NCBI GenBank assembly: GCA_014380205.1
Contig: JACMKH010000368.1
Span: 1-11,282 of the forward strand
DNA length: 11,282 bases
Reading direction: 5' to 3'
Source of the DNA: Sphingomonadaceae bacterium
Lineage (GTDB): Bacteria; Pseudomonadota; Alphaproteobacteria; Sphingomonadales; Sphingomonadaceae
Part shown: positions 1-7,388 of the stretch, one piece after another
Position numbering within the stretch: position 1 is the first letter of the stretch
Layout of the letters: each line of letters opens with the position of its first letter
Position numbers and translations under genes: made by a program
The notes under the pieces: model-generated
Seen by the model: the letters and a program-made list of their open reading frames with translations, nothing else
The model's database searches: none
Told to the model about the DNA's origin: nothing

Positions 1-2
1 CC

Positions 3-152
3 GCGGAGGCGCGCGCGATCCATGCCGGCGAGGCCGACGAGCGCCCGATCCACGGCCAGGCGAGCGTGGGCGACGCGCGCGCGCTGATCGACGAAGGCAT
101 CCCGGTCGCGCCGCTCCCGCTCCCGCTGCGCGATCCCAAGTCCGAGAATTGA
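3..152 (+). CDS. DUF1178 family protein, C-terminal end only
   Basis: An open frame enters from the left edge and ends at the TGA at 150-152, giving 49 residues. The visible part reads EARAIHAGEADERPIHG, then a segment around DARALIDEGIPVAPLPLP, and ends PKSEN. This EAR-IH-GE / R-I-G-A / EA-AL-EEGIPV-PLPLP pattern is what I know from the C-terminus of the DUF1178 family, small (about 140-170 aa) alphaproteobacterial proteins of unknown function whose N-terminus usually carries a CxxC zinc-ribbon-like motif. That N-terminal part lies outside the window, so it cannot be checked. The stop codon lies inside the candidate -35 box of the tRNA-Arg gene that follows. Family assignment is from recalled sequence pattern; function is unknown. 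Confidence 0.75.
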   Translation, partial: AEARAIHAGEADERPIHGQASVGDARALIDEGIPVAPLPLPLRDPKSEN

Positions 153-177
153 CCCTCCCGCGCCCGGCGCTTACCTC
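149..177 (+). promoter_or_regulatory. Candidate promoter of tRNA-Arg
   Basis: TTGACC at 149-154, a 17-base spacer and TACCTC at 172-177 lie 10 bases before the mature 5' end of the tRNA. The -35 matches the sigma-70 consensus in five of six positions. The -10 is weak, but begins with TA as many alphaproteobacterial -10 boxes do. Placement and spacing fit a tRNA promoter; this is inference from motif and position only. The -35 includes the stop codon of the preceding gene. Confidence 0.45.
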
Positions 178-187
178 AAGCCCGCAC

Positions 188-264
188 GCGCCCGTAGCTC
201 AGCAGGATAGAGCATCGGATTCCTAATCCGGGGGCCGCAGGTTCGAATCCTGCCGGGCGCGCCA
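188..264 (+). tRNA. tRNA-Arg (anticodon CCT)
   Basis: A complete 77-base cloverleaf can be folded by hand. The acceptor stem pairs GCGCCCG (188-194) with CGGGCGC (254-260), followed by discriminator G261 and an encoded CCA at 262-264. The D arm is GCTC/GAGC. The anticodon stem is TCGGA/TCCGG around the loop TTCCTAA, giving anticodon CCT. The T arm is GCAGG / TTCGAAT / CCTGC. It reads the AGG arginine codon, which is rare in a GC-rich genome where CGC/CGG dominate, so this is probably a low-abundance tRNA. No duplicated 3' tRNA fragment that would mark an integrated element was seen elsewhere in the window. Confidence 0.97.
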
Positions 265-326
265 GCCCCCGCGCGGCTTACGGGCCACGCGCCCGACGAA
301 TCCGCACAGCCCGCCGCGCTTGCCGG

Positions 327-355
327 TTGACGCCGCCGCATTCCCTCTCCAATCT
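327..355 (+). promoter_or_regulatory. Weak candidate promoter of the TonB-dependent receptor
   Basis: TTGACG at 327-332 is followed by a 17-base spacer and CAATCT at 350-355. The -35 is good and the -10 is poor. The box lies about 70 bases before the GTG start, inside the 159-base gap after the tRNA. A small hairpin, GCGCC-AAAA-GGCGC (368-381), sits in the presumed leader. Nothing else in the gap is recognisable. The receptor could also be transcribed from elsewhere or controlled by an ECF sigma factor. Confidence 0.25.
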
Positions 356-423
356 CGCGCGCGACGAGCGCCAAAAGGCGCCGCGGCGCGTCCGGGGACG
401 GCCGGCAGGAGGGGAGACATATC

Positions 424-3363
424 GTGAGAAAGATCGAGCTGCTGTGCGCATCCGCGCTGACCATGTGCGTCGCGGCGCCCGCCCACGCCCAGGATCCCGC
501 CGACGATCCCGCGATCGCGGTGATCGTCGTCACCGCGCAGCGCCAGGCCGAATCGCTCCAGACCGTGCCGATCGCGGTGAGCGCGTTCGACGCCGAGGCG
601 CTCGAGCGCCAGCAGATCGAGAATGCGAGCGACCTCCAGCTCTCGCTCCCCAACGTCTCCTTCACCAAGACCAATTTCACCACCTCGAGCTTCACCATCC
701 GCGGCGTCGGCGACCTTTGCACGGGCACCTCGTGCGACAGCGCGACCGCGATCCACGTCAACGACATGCCGCTGCTCGCGACGCGCCTGTTCGAGACCGA
801 ATATTTCGATCTCGAGCGCGTCGAGGTGCTGCGCGGGCCGCAGGGCACGCTGTTCGGCCGCAACGCGACCTCGGGCGTGGTCAATTTCATCACCGCGCGC
901 CCCGATCTCTCGGGCTTCGCCGCGAGCGGCAGCTTCGAATACGGCAACTACGATTCGATGCGCGCCACCGGCATGGTCAACTTCCCGATCGGCGACAGCT
1001 TCGGCATCCGCGTCGCGGGCTTCTACCTCAACCGCGACGGCTACACCGAGAACCTGTTCGACAACACGCGGATCGACGACCGCGATCTCTACGCGGTGCG
1101 GGGCTCGCTGCGCTGGGAGCCGGGTCCCGACACCTCGCTCGACTTGGTCGGCTATTATTTCAACGAGGACGATCACCGCTCACGCATCCAGAAGCAGCTC
1201 TGCACGCGCGACCCGACCGGCGTGCTCGGCTGCGCGCCCAATGCGCTCGGCAACGACATCGTCAACGGCAATTCGACGCTCGCCGCGATGCTCTCCTCCC
1301 AACAGCTGATCGGAATCCGGTCGCGCAGCGCCGCGCTCGCGGGGCTTGGGCTCGTCAATCTCTACGGCCCCGACCAGTATCAAAACGCGTCGAACCCGTC
1401 GGACGTGCGCCAGGTCAGCATCGATTACGCGCCGACCTACGAAGCCGACGAGTGGTTCGCGATGGGCCGCTTCGAGCATGATTTCGGCTCGATGGCGCTC
1501 ACCGTGACCGGCGGATACCAGGAGACCTCGGTCGATTCGCGCACCGACTACAACCTTTCGGTGTCCGATCCGTTCGGGATCAACACCGGCCTGTTCACGC
1601 TCGCCGCGCTCGCCGGCGGCGCGGGCGGGCCGGGGCTCGCCGCCTATCTCGGCCCGGCCGCCGCCGCGCTGATTCCCAACGGGCCGACCGGAGCGGTTTG
1701 CGTCTCGGAGGCCGATTTCTCGTACACGGGTATCTTCGGCGGCCATGTCGGCGGCTGCGACATCCGTCCGGTCGAGTTCGACCGCTCGGCGTCGGACGCG
1801 CGCCAATGGTCGGTCGAGGCGCATGTCGATTCGGACTTCGACGGGCCGTTCAACTTCCTCTTGGGCGGCATCTATCTCGACTATGAGAACCTCCAGAACC
1901 CCTATTTCGTCAACGCTTATGGGCTCGATTACGGCGCGGGCATATTCGGCGCGCTGACCGGGCTCGGCTCGGGTGGAACGCTGCCGCCGGGCTTCCTCGC
2001 GCCGCCCTTCTTCATCAGCGACACCGACAGCTTCACGCTCGAAAGCTGGGGCATCTTCGGCGAGGCCTATGTCGACTTCACCGACGACATCCGCCTGACC
2101 GTCGGCGCGCGCTACTCGCACGACGACAAGTTTGTCCGCGCGCGCTCGCCGATCCTCTCGGTCTACGTTCCTTATGGCGTGACCGACGCGACCGACATCC
2201 TCGGCACCTCGTTCGACGCCGACGGGCAGACGCCGGGCCAGCAGCCCTATCGCGAGGACAGCGTCAGCTTCGGCGAGATCACCGGCCGCGTCGTGCTCGA
2301 ATGGCAATGGTCGCCCGACAATCTGGTCTACGCCTCCTATTCGCGCGGCTACAAATCGGGCGGTGTCAATCCGCCGTTCGATCCGGTGTTCAGCGTCCAG
2401 GCGCAGTTCCGCCCCGAGATCATCAACGCCTTCGAGATCGGCTCGAAGAACACCATCGCCAACGGCGCGGTCCAGCTCAACGTGACGGCGTTCTACTACG
2501 ACTACAGCGATCTCCAGCTGAGCCGCATCCTCAACCGCACCTCGTTCAACGACAACACCAACGCCGAGGTGATGGGGCTCGAGCTCGAGGCGATCATCTC
2601 GCCCGACCCCGCCTGGCTGTTCAACATCACGGGCTCGCTGCTCCACACGCGGATCGGCGAGCTCTTCCTCGTCAACACGCGCGATCCCTCGGGCGGGCGC
2701 GACGATGTCGTGATCATCAAGGACATCACCAACGCCGCCAACTGCGCGATCATCCCCACGATCGCGGGCGTGCCGCGCGGCGACGCCGTGGTCGCCGCGG
2801 CCAACGGACTGATCAACGCGAGCGCCGGCGGAGCCTACCTCCAGCTCGCGACCTCGCCGATCCCGGGGACCAACACCACGGGCGCCTATTCGATCTGCTC
2901 GACCCTCGCGCAGGTCATCGCGGGCGGCGGGCTGCCCTATCAGGTGCTGTTCAACAGCGCGGGCGCGCCGATCGGGCTCCCCGACGGCGTCGCGGTCGAT
3001 CTGTCGGGCAACAACCTTCCGCTCGCGCCCGACATGAAGATCTCGGTCGGCGGCCAATACACCGCCGATTTCGACAACGGCATGAGCCTCGTGCTGCGCG
3101 CCGACTACACCTACACCGGCGAGCAATGGGGCCGCAGCTTCAACGATCCGGTCGACCGGATCGACAGCTACGGCGTGCTCAACGCGCAGGTCCAGCTCAA
3201 CGGCGTCGACAACCGCTGGTTCGTCCGCGCCTTCGTCCAGAACGCCTTCGACAACAACGCGATCACCGGCCACTATCTGACCGACCCGAGCTCGGGCCTG
3301 TTCACCAACATCTTCACGCTCGAGCCGCGGCGCTATGGCCTGGCGGCGGGCTTCAGCTTCTAG
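424..3363 (+). CDS. TonB-dependent outer-membrane receptor
   Basis: A 979-residue outer-membrane active transporter that takes up an unidentified ligand using energy from TonB-ExbBD. Residues 1-22 form a Sec signal peptide ending AHA before Q23. A TonB-box-like IAVIVVTAQ is at 31-39. The plug domain (about 44-160) has ESLQTVPIAVSAF, ERVEVLRGPQGTLFGRN and GVVNFITARP. The rest is a beta-barrel, with the typical NLVYASYSRGYKSGGVNPP near 633-651 and a C-terminal aromatic end (GLAAGFSF). The GTG start is preferred because AGGAGG lies at 407-412, and the next in-frame ATG (residue 14) would destroy the signal peptide. The mature protein has eight cysteines in four close pairs (99/104, 260/270, 426/445, 774/825), suggesting disulfides in plug and outer loops. 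A long low-complexity loop spans about 752-870. No substrate enzymes are adjacent, so the ligand is unknown. Symbol withheld. Confidence 0.95.
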   Translation: MRKIELLCASALTMCVAAPAHAQDPADDPAIAVIVVTAQRQAESLQTVPIAVSAFDAEALERQQIENASDLQLSLPNVSFTKTNFTTSSFTIRGVGDLCTGTSCDSATAIHVNDMPLLATRLFETEYFDLERVEVLRGPQGTLFGRNATSGVVNFITARPDLSGFAASGSFEYGNYDSMRATGMVNFPIGDSFGIRVAGFYLNRDGYTENLFDNTRIDDRDLYAVRGSLRWEPGPDTSLDLVGYYFNEDDHRSRIQKQLCTRDPTGVLGCAPNALGNDIVNGNSTLAAMLSSQQLIGIRSRSAALAGLGLVNLYGPDQYQNASNPSDVRQVSIDYAPTYEADEWFAMGRFEHDFGSMALTVTGGYQETSVDSRTDYNLSVSDPFGINTGLFTLAALAGGAGGPGLAAYLGPAAAALIPNGPTGAVCVSEADFSYTGIFGGHVGGCDIRPVEFDRSASDARQWSVEAHVDSDFDGPFNFLLGGIYLDYENLQNPYFVNAYGLDYGAGIFGALTGLGSGGTLPPGFLAPPFFISDTDSFTLESWGIFGEAYVDFTDDIRLTVGARYSHDDKFVRARSPILSVYVPYGVTDATDILGTSFDADGQTPGQQPYREDSVSFGEITGRVVLEWQWSPDNLVYASYSRGYKSGGVNPPFDPVFSVQAQFRPEIINAFEIGSKNTIANGAVQLNVTAFYYDYSDLQLSRILNRTSFNDNTNAEVMGLELEAIISPDPAWLFNITGSLLHTRIGELFLVNTRDPSGGRDDVVIIKDITNAANCAIIPTIAGVPRGDAVVAAANGLINASAGGAYLQLATSPIPGTNTTGAYSICSTLAQVIAGGGLPYQVLFNSAGAPIGLPDGVAVDLSGNNLPLAPDMKISVGGQYTADFDNGMSLVLRADYTYTGEQWGRSFNDPVDRIDSYGVLNAQVQLNGVDNRWFVRAFVQNAFDNNAITGHYLTDPSSGLFTNIFTLEPRRYGLAAGFSF

Positions 3364-3380
3364 GTAGGGGAAAGCAAAAA

Positions 3381-3405
3381 GGGGGACAGCCTGTGGCTGT
3401 CCCTC
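3381..3405 (+). terminator. Hairpin terminator after the TonB-dependent receptor
   Basis: A perfect 9-bp stem, GGGACAGCC (3383-3391) and GGCTGTCCC (3395-3403) with loop TGT, extends by a G-T and a G-C pair to 3381-3405. It begins 18 bases after the receptor stop codon and is preceded by AAAAA. There is no T-tract on the plus strand (TCCCC follows), but the A-run becomes a U-run for minus-strand transcripts. It could therefore stop read-through from the convergent gene as well. Confidence 0.6.
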
Positions 3406-3501
3406 CCCACCGTTGACCCCCCGATCACTCGGCGGTCAGCTCCCCGTTTGACCGGAATCCAGCTTGCCCCCCCGCACGCCCGTGTTAGCGCGCGCCCCGG
3501 C

Positions 3502-3527
3502 GGCTATGGCGCGATGTCGCCATTGCC
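3502..3527 (-). terminator. Hairpin downstream of the RTX/propeller gene
   Basis: GGCTATGGCG (3502-3511) pairs with CGCCATTGCC (3518-3527) with one T-T mismatch and a 6-base loop. It lies 17 bases past the stop of the minus-strand gene. No U-tract follows in that direction, so this is a possible transcript-end or stabilising structure rather than a textbook terminator. Confidence 0.35.
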
Positions 3528-3543
3528 GAAATTTCCGCTGCGC

Positions 3544-5871
3544 TCAGATCACGACGAAATCCGCCGCGCTCAGCGGCGGCGCGCCGACCAGCGTCGCGAT
3601 CAGAACCTGCGCCTGCGCGCCCGTCCCATCGGGGTCGAAATAGAGCTTGCCGGCATTCGCCTTGTAGATCAGCCTATCGCTCGCATCCTGGGCAAAATCG
3701 CTCACGACGAACCGGCCCCCGCCGAGTGCTCCCTTCGTCAGGCCGAATACGTCTGCGTGGAGCGCGATCCTGTCGGCGCCGGGAGCAAAGTCGGTCAAAA
3801 AGTCGGAGTCGAGGGCTTTGATGCGATCGAGCTGGAAGCGGTCCCTATCTCCGCCGCCCGTCAGCGTGTCCCTGCCCGCGCCGCCCTGAAGGCTGTCGTT
3901 GCCGCCGCGGCCGTCGATCAGATCGCTCCCGCCGCTCCCCTTGAGGTGATTGGCGAAAGCGTCGCCGAAGAGCGCGTCGGCGCTATGCGAGCCGCGCAGG
4001 TCTTCGATCGAGACATAGGCATCGCCCTCCGCATCCCCCGTGTTGGATGCGGGGGACGCCAGGTCCGCGCGAACAGCGCCGCCCTTGCGATAGTCGGCCC
4101 AGTCGATCCCGTCGCCGCCGTCCAGCGAGTCCGCGCCGCCATTGCCCCGCAGCGTATCGTTGCCCGACCTGCCGCTGAGCGAATCGTCTCCCGCGCCTCC
4201 GACCAGGCTGTCCGCGCCGTCAGTCCCGACGATCGTCTCGCCCGCGCCCGGCGCGAAGCCGAACACCACATAGCTCGCGCCAGCGAAGCCACCGGCGTGA
4301 CGGTCGCCGACAATGATATCGTCGAAGCCGTCCCCGTTGACGTCACCCGCCGCCGACACCGAGCGGTCGCTGTAGCTGTCGCCGCTGATGAGAATTCCAT
4401 TGCTCCCATCCAGGCTCGCTAGGTCGAAGCTTGGGGCAAACCCGCCCGCTTTGCCAAATACGATATAGCTTTCGTAGGCGCCATTGGCGCCGATGATGAT
4501 ATCGTCGAAGCCGTCGGCATTGAAATCGCCCGCGGCTGAGACAGAAGCGCCGCTGTAGTTGTCGCCGCTGACGCCGTCGATGCGAAAGCCGTTGGCGCCG
4601 GTTAGGCTCGCCATGTCGATGCGCGCAGCGAATCCGCTCGCCTTGCCGAACACGATGTAGCTCTCGCCCGCGCGATAGGCTCCTACAGGGTCTCCGCCGG
4701 GGGCGCCGATGAGGATGTCGTCGAAGCCGTCGCCGTTGACATCGCCCGCCGAGGAGACCGAATAGCCGCACAGGTCTTCCTCATCGATACCCTCGATGTG
4801 GAAGCCGTTCGACCCGTCGAGGCTCGCGAGCTCGAAGCTCGCAGCGAACCCGCCCGCCTTCCCGAACACCACATAACACTCGCCGACCTGGGCGTCGGCG
4901 AGGGCAAAGGGGGCCAATGGGGCTCCGATGATGATGTCATCGAAGCCGTCGCCGTTGACATCGCCCGCCGAAGCGACCGAGTCACCACTGTTGTCGTCCT
5001 CGAGGACCCCTGCGAGTCGAAAGCCGTTCGACCCGTCAAGGCTCGCGAGGTCGAAGCTCGCGGCGAACCCGCCCGCCTTCCCGAACACGACATAGCTCTC
5101 GCCCGCGTCACCGTCGGCGCCGGGTGCACCGATGATGATATCGTCGCACCCGTCGCCGTTGACGTCGCCCGCCGCCGAGACCGAACGGCCGCTCCCATCG
5201 CCATTGTCGATCCCATCGAGGCGGAAGCCGTTGCTTCCGTCGAGGTCCACAAGGCCCAGGCCCGACGCAAAGCCGCCCGCCCTGCCGAACACAACATAGC
5301 TCTCGCCGTCCGGATCGCCGCCGAAGGCACCGACAAGGATATCGTCGAAGCCGTCGCCGTTGACGTCGCCCGCCGAGGACACCGACCAGCCGCTGAAGTC
5401 CGTCGCATCGATTCCGTCGAGGCGGAAGCCGTTGCTTCCGTCGAGGCTCGCGAGGTCGAAGCTCGCGGCGAACCCGCCCGCCCGGCCGAATACGACATAG
5501 CTCTCGCCAGCTTGGCTGTCCCCGCCCGGATCGGCTTTAGGCGCGCCAATGATGATGTCATCGAACCCGTCGCCATTGACATCGCCCGCATCCGACACCG
5601 AGCTGCCGCTTTCGGAGTCATCGATTCCGTCGAGGCGGAAGCCGTTGCTTCCGTCGAGGTCCGCGAGATCGATCGCGGCGGGGAAACCGGCGGCGAGCGA
5701 AGGGGGCTCAGGCTTGGTTTCGACTACATCGCCACGATCCCACACAGAGGGCTCGAGAAAGTCGCATCTGGGCGGAAAGTCGTCGTCCGGGCGAATGGCC
5801 CGGCGCGAAAAAGGCCCAGCGGCCCGCTGAACGCCGCCGAATACGCCCGACTTCTCGGAAACCGTCGCCAT
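3544..5871 (-). CDS. Secreted FG-GAP beta-propeller protein with RTX calcium-binding repeats and type I secretion C-terminus
   Basis: A 775-residue protein, probably exported in one step to the medium or cell surface by a type I system. There is no N-terminal signal peptide. Residues 1-67 are unrecognised. Residues 68-540 hold seven FG-GAP (integrin-alpha-like) repeats of 58-73 aa, each built as LDGSNGFRLDGID, GxSVSSAGDVNGDGFDDIIIGAP, then ESYVVFGKAGGF; DxNxDGxxD is a calcium-binding loop. Seven repeats suit one closed seven-bladed propeller. RTX nonapeptides (GGxGxDxLx) follow at about 547-592 and 626-680. The last 95 residues, with LIYKANAGKLYFDPDGTG and the ending SAADFVVI, match the C-terminal secretion region of alphaproteobacterial RTX proteins. 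ATG at 5869-5871 has GGGAGGG (5878-5884) six bases upstream. No ABC exporter or membrane-fusion gene is in the window. Blade 6 departs most from consensus (LTGANGF, DFNADG). Adhesion or matrix binding is plausible but unproven; no enzymatic domain is visible. Confidence 0.92.
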   Translation of the reverse strand: MATVSEKSGVFGGVQRAAGPFSRRAIRPDDDFPPRCDFLEPSVWDRGDVVETKPEPPSLAAGFPAAIDLADLDGSNGFRLDGIDDSESGSSVSDAGDVNGDGFDDIIIGAPKADPGGDSQAGESYVVFGRAGGFAASFDLASLDGSNGFRLDGIDATDFSGWSVSSAGDVNGDGFDDILVGAFGGDPDGESYVVFGRAGGFASGLGLVDLDGSNGFRLDGIDNGDGSGRSVSAAGDVNGDGCDDIIIGAPGADGDAGESYVVFGKAGGFAASFDLASLDGSNGFRLAGVLEDDNSGDSVASAGDVNGDGFDDIIIGAPLAPFALADAQVGECYVVFGKAGGFAASFELASLDGSNGFHIEGIDEEDLCGYSVSSAGDVNGDGFDDILIGAPGGDPVGAYRAGESYIVFGKASGFAARIDMASLTGANGFRIDGVSGDNYSGASVSAAGDFNADGFDDIIIGANGAYESYIVFGKAGGFAPSFDLASLDGSNGILISGDSYSDRSVSAAGDVNGDGFDDIIVGDRHAGGFAGASYVVFGFAPGAGETIVGTDGADSLVGGAGDDSLSGRSGNDTLRGNGGADSLDGGDGIDWADYRKGGAVRADLASPASNTGDAEGDAYVSIEDLRGSHSADALFGDAFANHLKGSGGSDLIDGRGGNDSLQGGAGRDTLTGGGDRDRFQLDRIKALDSDFLTDFAPGADRIALHADVFGLTKGALGGGRFVVSDFAQDASDRLIYKANAGKLYFDPDGTGAQAQVLIATLVGAPPLSAADFVVI
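4252..5670 (-). repeat. Seven tandem FG-GAP coding repeats
   Basis: Seven direct repeats of about 175-220 bases encode the propeller blades. Several segments are almost identical at the DNA level, for example the plus-strand string TCGAAGCCGTCGCCGTTGAC recurs in most units, and so do stretches encoding DGSNGF and VVFGKAGGFAASF. DNA-level identity beyond what the protein needs suggests recent duplication or gene conversion between units. The tract is a likely place for unequal recombination and for assembly errors. Confidence 0.9.
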
Positions 5872-6287
5872 CTCTCGCCCTCCCGTCCGCCGCCGGATTT
5901 GGCGATGCAGGCGCCACTGCCAAAAAACACAAGCTACGACAAGCCTTTATCTCATCCAGCCTGTCCCGCTTGGCGCTGGGCGAGCAGCGCGGGCCACGCC
6001 ATCACTGCACCGGTAAAGGTTCTGTTTTTGTTCTTGACGAATAGGAGATTTTGTGATCCATGCTCGCGGATGGAGTCAGCCTCCTCCTCGCGCCGCCGCT
6101 CTCATCCTGAGGCCGGATTTCCCGCCGCACAGGGTGTCTGCTTTGTCTGGATCCGCTCCCCCGCGCGATTCGCTCCACGCCATGAACTTCGTAAACTTCG
6201 CCCGGCCGCGGCGCCGCGCGCAGGTGTGGACTTTGTGTGAACTTTGGCGCTGGACTTCGCCGCCGCGATCCGGGAAAGCCTCGCGCC
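5872..6287. other. Non-coding region between the divergent RTX/propeller gene and folE
   Basis: No convincing gene is present. The half next to the minus-strand gene has an A/T-rich patch (about 5921-5955) and a 6-bp hairpin, GCGCTG/CAGCGC (5973-5990). A second A/T-rich patch (6014-6057) contains TTGACG (6034-6039) and AGGAG (6043-6047). From 6184 to 6259 there are five copies of an RRACTTYG octamer. The region must hold the folE promoter and probably that of the propeller gene, but I found no pair of boxes I would defend for either. Confidence 0.6.
6184..6259 (+). repeat. Cluster of five RRACTTYG short repeats upstream of folE
   Basis: Copies: GAACTTCG (6184), AAACTTCG (6193), GGACTTTG (6228), GAACTTTG (6239) and GGACTTCG (6252), all in the same direction. 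Spacing is 9, 35, 11 and 13 bases. The last copy ends 28 bases before the folE ATG. They could be protein-binding sites or remains of a dispersed intergenic repeat; the sequence alone does not decide. Confidence 0.5.
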
Positions 6288-6905
6288 ATGGCCGAATATG
6301 ATCATGCGGTCGACGGCGATCTCGTCGAGGGCGAGGGCAAGCTGCCCGTTCCCGACGAGGTCGCCGAGGCGGTGCGGACGCTGATCCGCTGGGCGGGGGA
6401 CGATCCCGCGCGCGAGGGGCTGCTCGACACGCCGCGCCGCGTCGCGCGCGCGTGGAAGGAATATTGCCGCGGCTATGGCGAGGACCCCGAGGCGCATCTC
6501 GCGCGGACCTTCGAGGAGGTCGGCGGCTATGACGAGGTCGTGCTGCTGCGCGACATTCCGTTCCATTCGCATTGCGAGCACCATATGGCGCCGATCATCG
6601 GCAAGGCCGCGATCGCCTATCTGCCGCGCGACAAGGTGGTCGGCATCTCCAAGCTCGCGCGCGTGCTGAACGCCTTCGCGGCGCGGCTCCAGGTCCAGGA
6701 GCGGCTCACCGCCGAAGTTGCCGACTGCATCTGGCGGCATCTGAACCCGCTCGGCGTCGCGGTGGTGATCGAGGCGAGCCACGCCTGCATGACCGCGCGC
6801 GGCGTGCGCACGCCCGGGGTCGGCATGGTGACGAGCCGGCTGATGGGGACCTTCCTCGAGGACGAGCGCAGCCGCAAGGAAGTGCTCTCGCTGATGGGCT
6901 ATTGA
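6288..6905 (+). CDS. folE: GTP cyclohydrolase I (FolE, type IA)
   Basis: Converts GTP to 7,8-dihydroneopterin triphosphate plus formate in the cytoplasm, the first step of tetrahydrofolate synthesis and the entry to queuosine/preQ0-type pathways. The 205-residue protein is close to the usual length of about 200-220. Visible family motifs are [13 protein letters not shown] (44-56), the zinc/catalytic segment [14 protein letters not shown] (92-105, with C96 and H99), [15 protein letters not shown] (117-131) and [10 protein letters not shown] (164-173, C167 as third zinc ligand), then the C-terminal TSRLMGTF. I chose ATG 6288: GGGAAA lies about ten bases upstream, and the acidic start [11 protein letters not shown] looks natural. 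An in-frame GTG at 6237 would add 17 Arg-rich residues from the repeat region and is less likely. It is probably co-transcribed with the lipoprotein gene 8 bases downstream. Confidence 0.96.
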   Translation: MAEYDHAVDGDLVEGEGKLPVPDEVAEAVRTLIRWAGDDPAREGLLDTPRRVARAWKEYCRGYGEDPEAHLARTFEEVGGYDEVVLLRDIPFHSHCEHHMAPIIGKAAIAYLPRDKVVGISKLARVLNAFAARLQVQERLTAEVADCIWRHLNPLGVAVVIEASHACMTARGVRTPGVGMVTSRLMGTFLEDERSRKEVLSLMGY

Positions 6906-6913
6906 GGCGCACG

Positions 6914-7387
6914 ATGAAGCGCTGGGCGCTGCTTAGTCTCGCGCTCGCGGCCTGCTCGCCGCCGGACGCGCCTGAGTCGAACGGTGTGGCGGCGGAAAAC
7001 GCGGCTGAGCCCGCGCCCCCCGCCGCGCCGCCGCCCGAGATGGGCGCGATCGGGATGGCCGACATCGAGGCCGAGCTCGCGCCGGGTTCGGGGTGCAGCC
7101 TCGTCTATGACGGCAAGGACCTGCTCGTCGCGGTCGACGGCGACGCAATCGCCAAGCCCAACGGCACGACACTCCACTTCGATTTCGACGGCGATTTCGA
7201 GGGCGATCTCGAGGCGCTCTTCGCGGGCGGCGCGTTCACCGCGCAGGGAATCACGATCACGGTGGCGCCGGCGGAGACCGAGGGGCAACAGATCGAGGAG
7301 CTCAACGTGAAGCCGGCGACGGCGACGGTGGAGCGCGCGGATGGCGGGCGCGTCCGTTTCGAGGCCGAATGGCAGTGCGGGTCCTGA
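6914..7387 (+). CDS. Small putative lipoprotein of unknown function
   Basis: 157 residues. MKRWALLSLALAACS is a short lipoprotein signal peptide with lipobox LAAC, so C14 would be lipidated and the mature protein anchored in a membrane facing the periplasm. Residues 15-43 are a Pro/Ala/Glu-rich flexible linker. The remaining domain (about 44-157) is acidic, with DGKDLLVAVDGD and LHFDFDGDFEGDLEALF, and has two cysteines (C61 near its start, C155 at the end) that could form one disulfide. I do not recognise the fold or family. GAGG at 6904-6907 overlaps the folE stop and lies six bases before the ATG, so translation is probably coupled to folE; a functional link to folate synthesis is not implied. 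Its stop is one base from the stop of the convergent hydroxylase gene. Confidence 0.85.
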   Translation: MKRWALLSLALAACSPPDAPESNGVAAENAAEPAPPAAPPPEMGAIGMADIEAELAPGSGCSLVYDGKDLLVAVDGDAIAKPNGTTLHFDFDGDFEGDLEALFAGGAFTAQGITITVAPAETEGQQIEELNVKPATATVERADGGRVRFEAEWQCGS

Positions 7388-7388
7388 C

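Noticed and set aside
188..264. tRNA-Arg as an integration site for a mobile element
   Set aside because: tRNA genes often serve as attachment sites, but no integrase gene and no second copy of the tRNA 3' end were found in the window.
171..1176. Two minus-strand open frames (171-947 and 223-1176) crossing the tRNA
   Set aside because: They are antisense to tRNA-Arg and the receptor gene. Their ends, such as ARQDSNLRPPD and PGRIRTCGP, are well-known artefacts of translating tRNA genes backwards.
1180..3273. 697-residue minus-strand open frame
   Set aside because: Antisense shadow of the TonB-dependent receptor; composition dominated by Arg, Ala, Val and Asp, no domain pattern. Long antisense frames are expected in GC-rich coding DNA.
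3832..5670. CRISPR-like or satellite array
   Set aside because: The periodic sequence is in-frame coding repeat (FG-GAP and RTX units) with no constant repeat and unique spacer pattern.
3448..6240. Long plus-strand open frames (3448-4422 and 4798-6240)
   Set aside because: Mirror frames of the FG-GAP/RTX gene. Their apparent internal repeats simply reflect the propeller repeats.
6053..6301. 82-residue plus-strand open frame starting GTG at 6053 with AGGAG five bases upstream
   Set aside because: The ribosome-binding site is good, but the product is Arg/Pro/Ser-rich with no pattern, runs through the RRACTTYG repeats and overlaps the folE start. Kept only as a remote possibility of a leader peptide.
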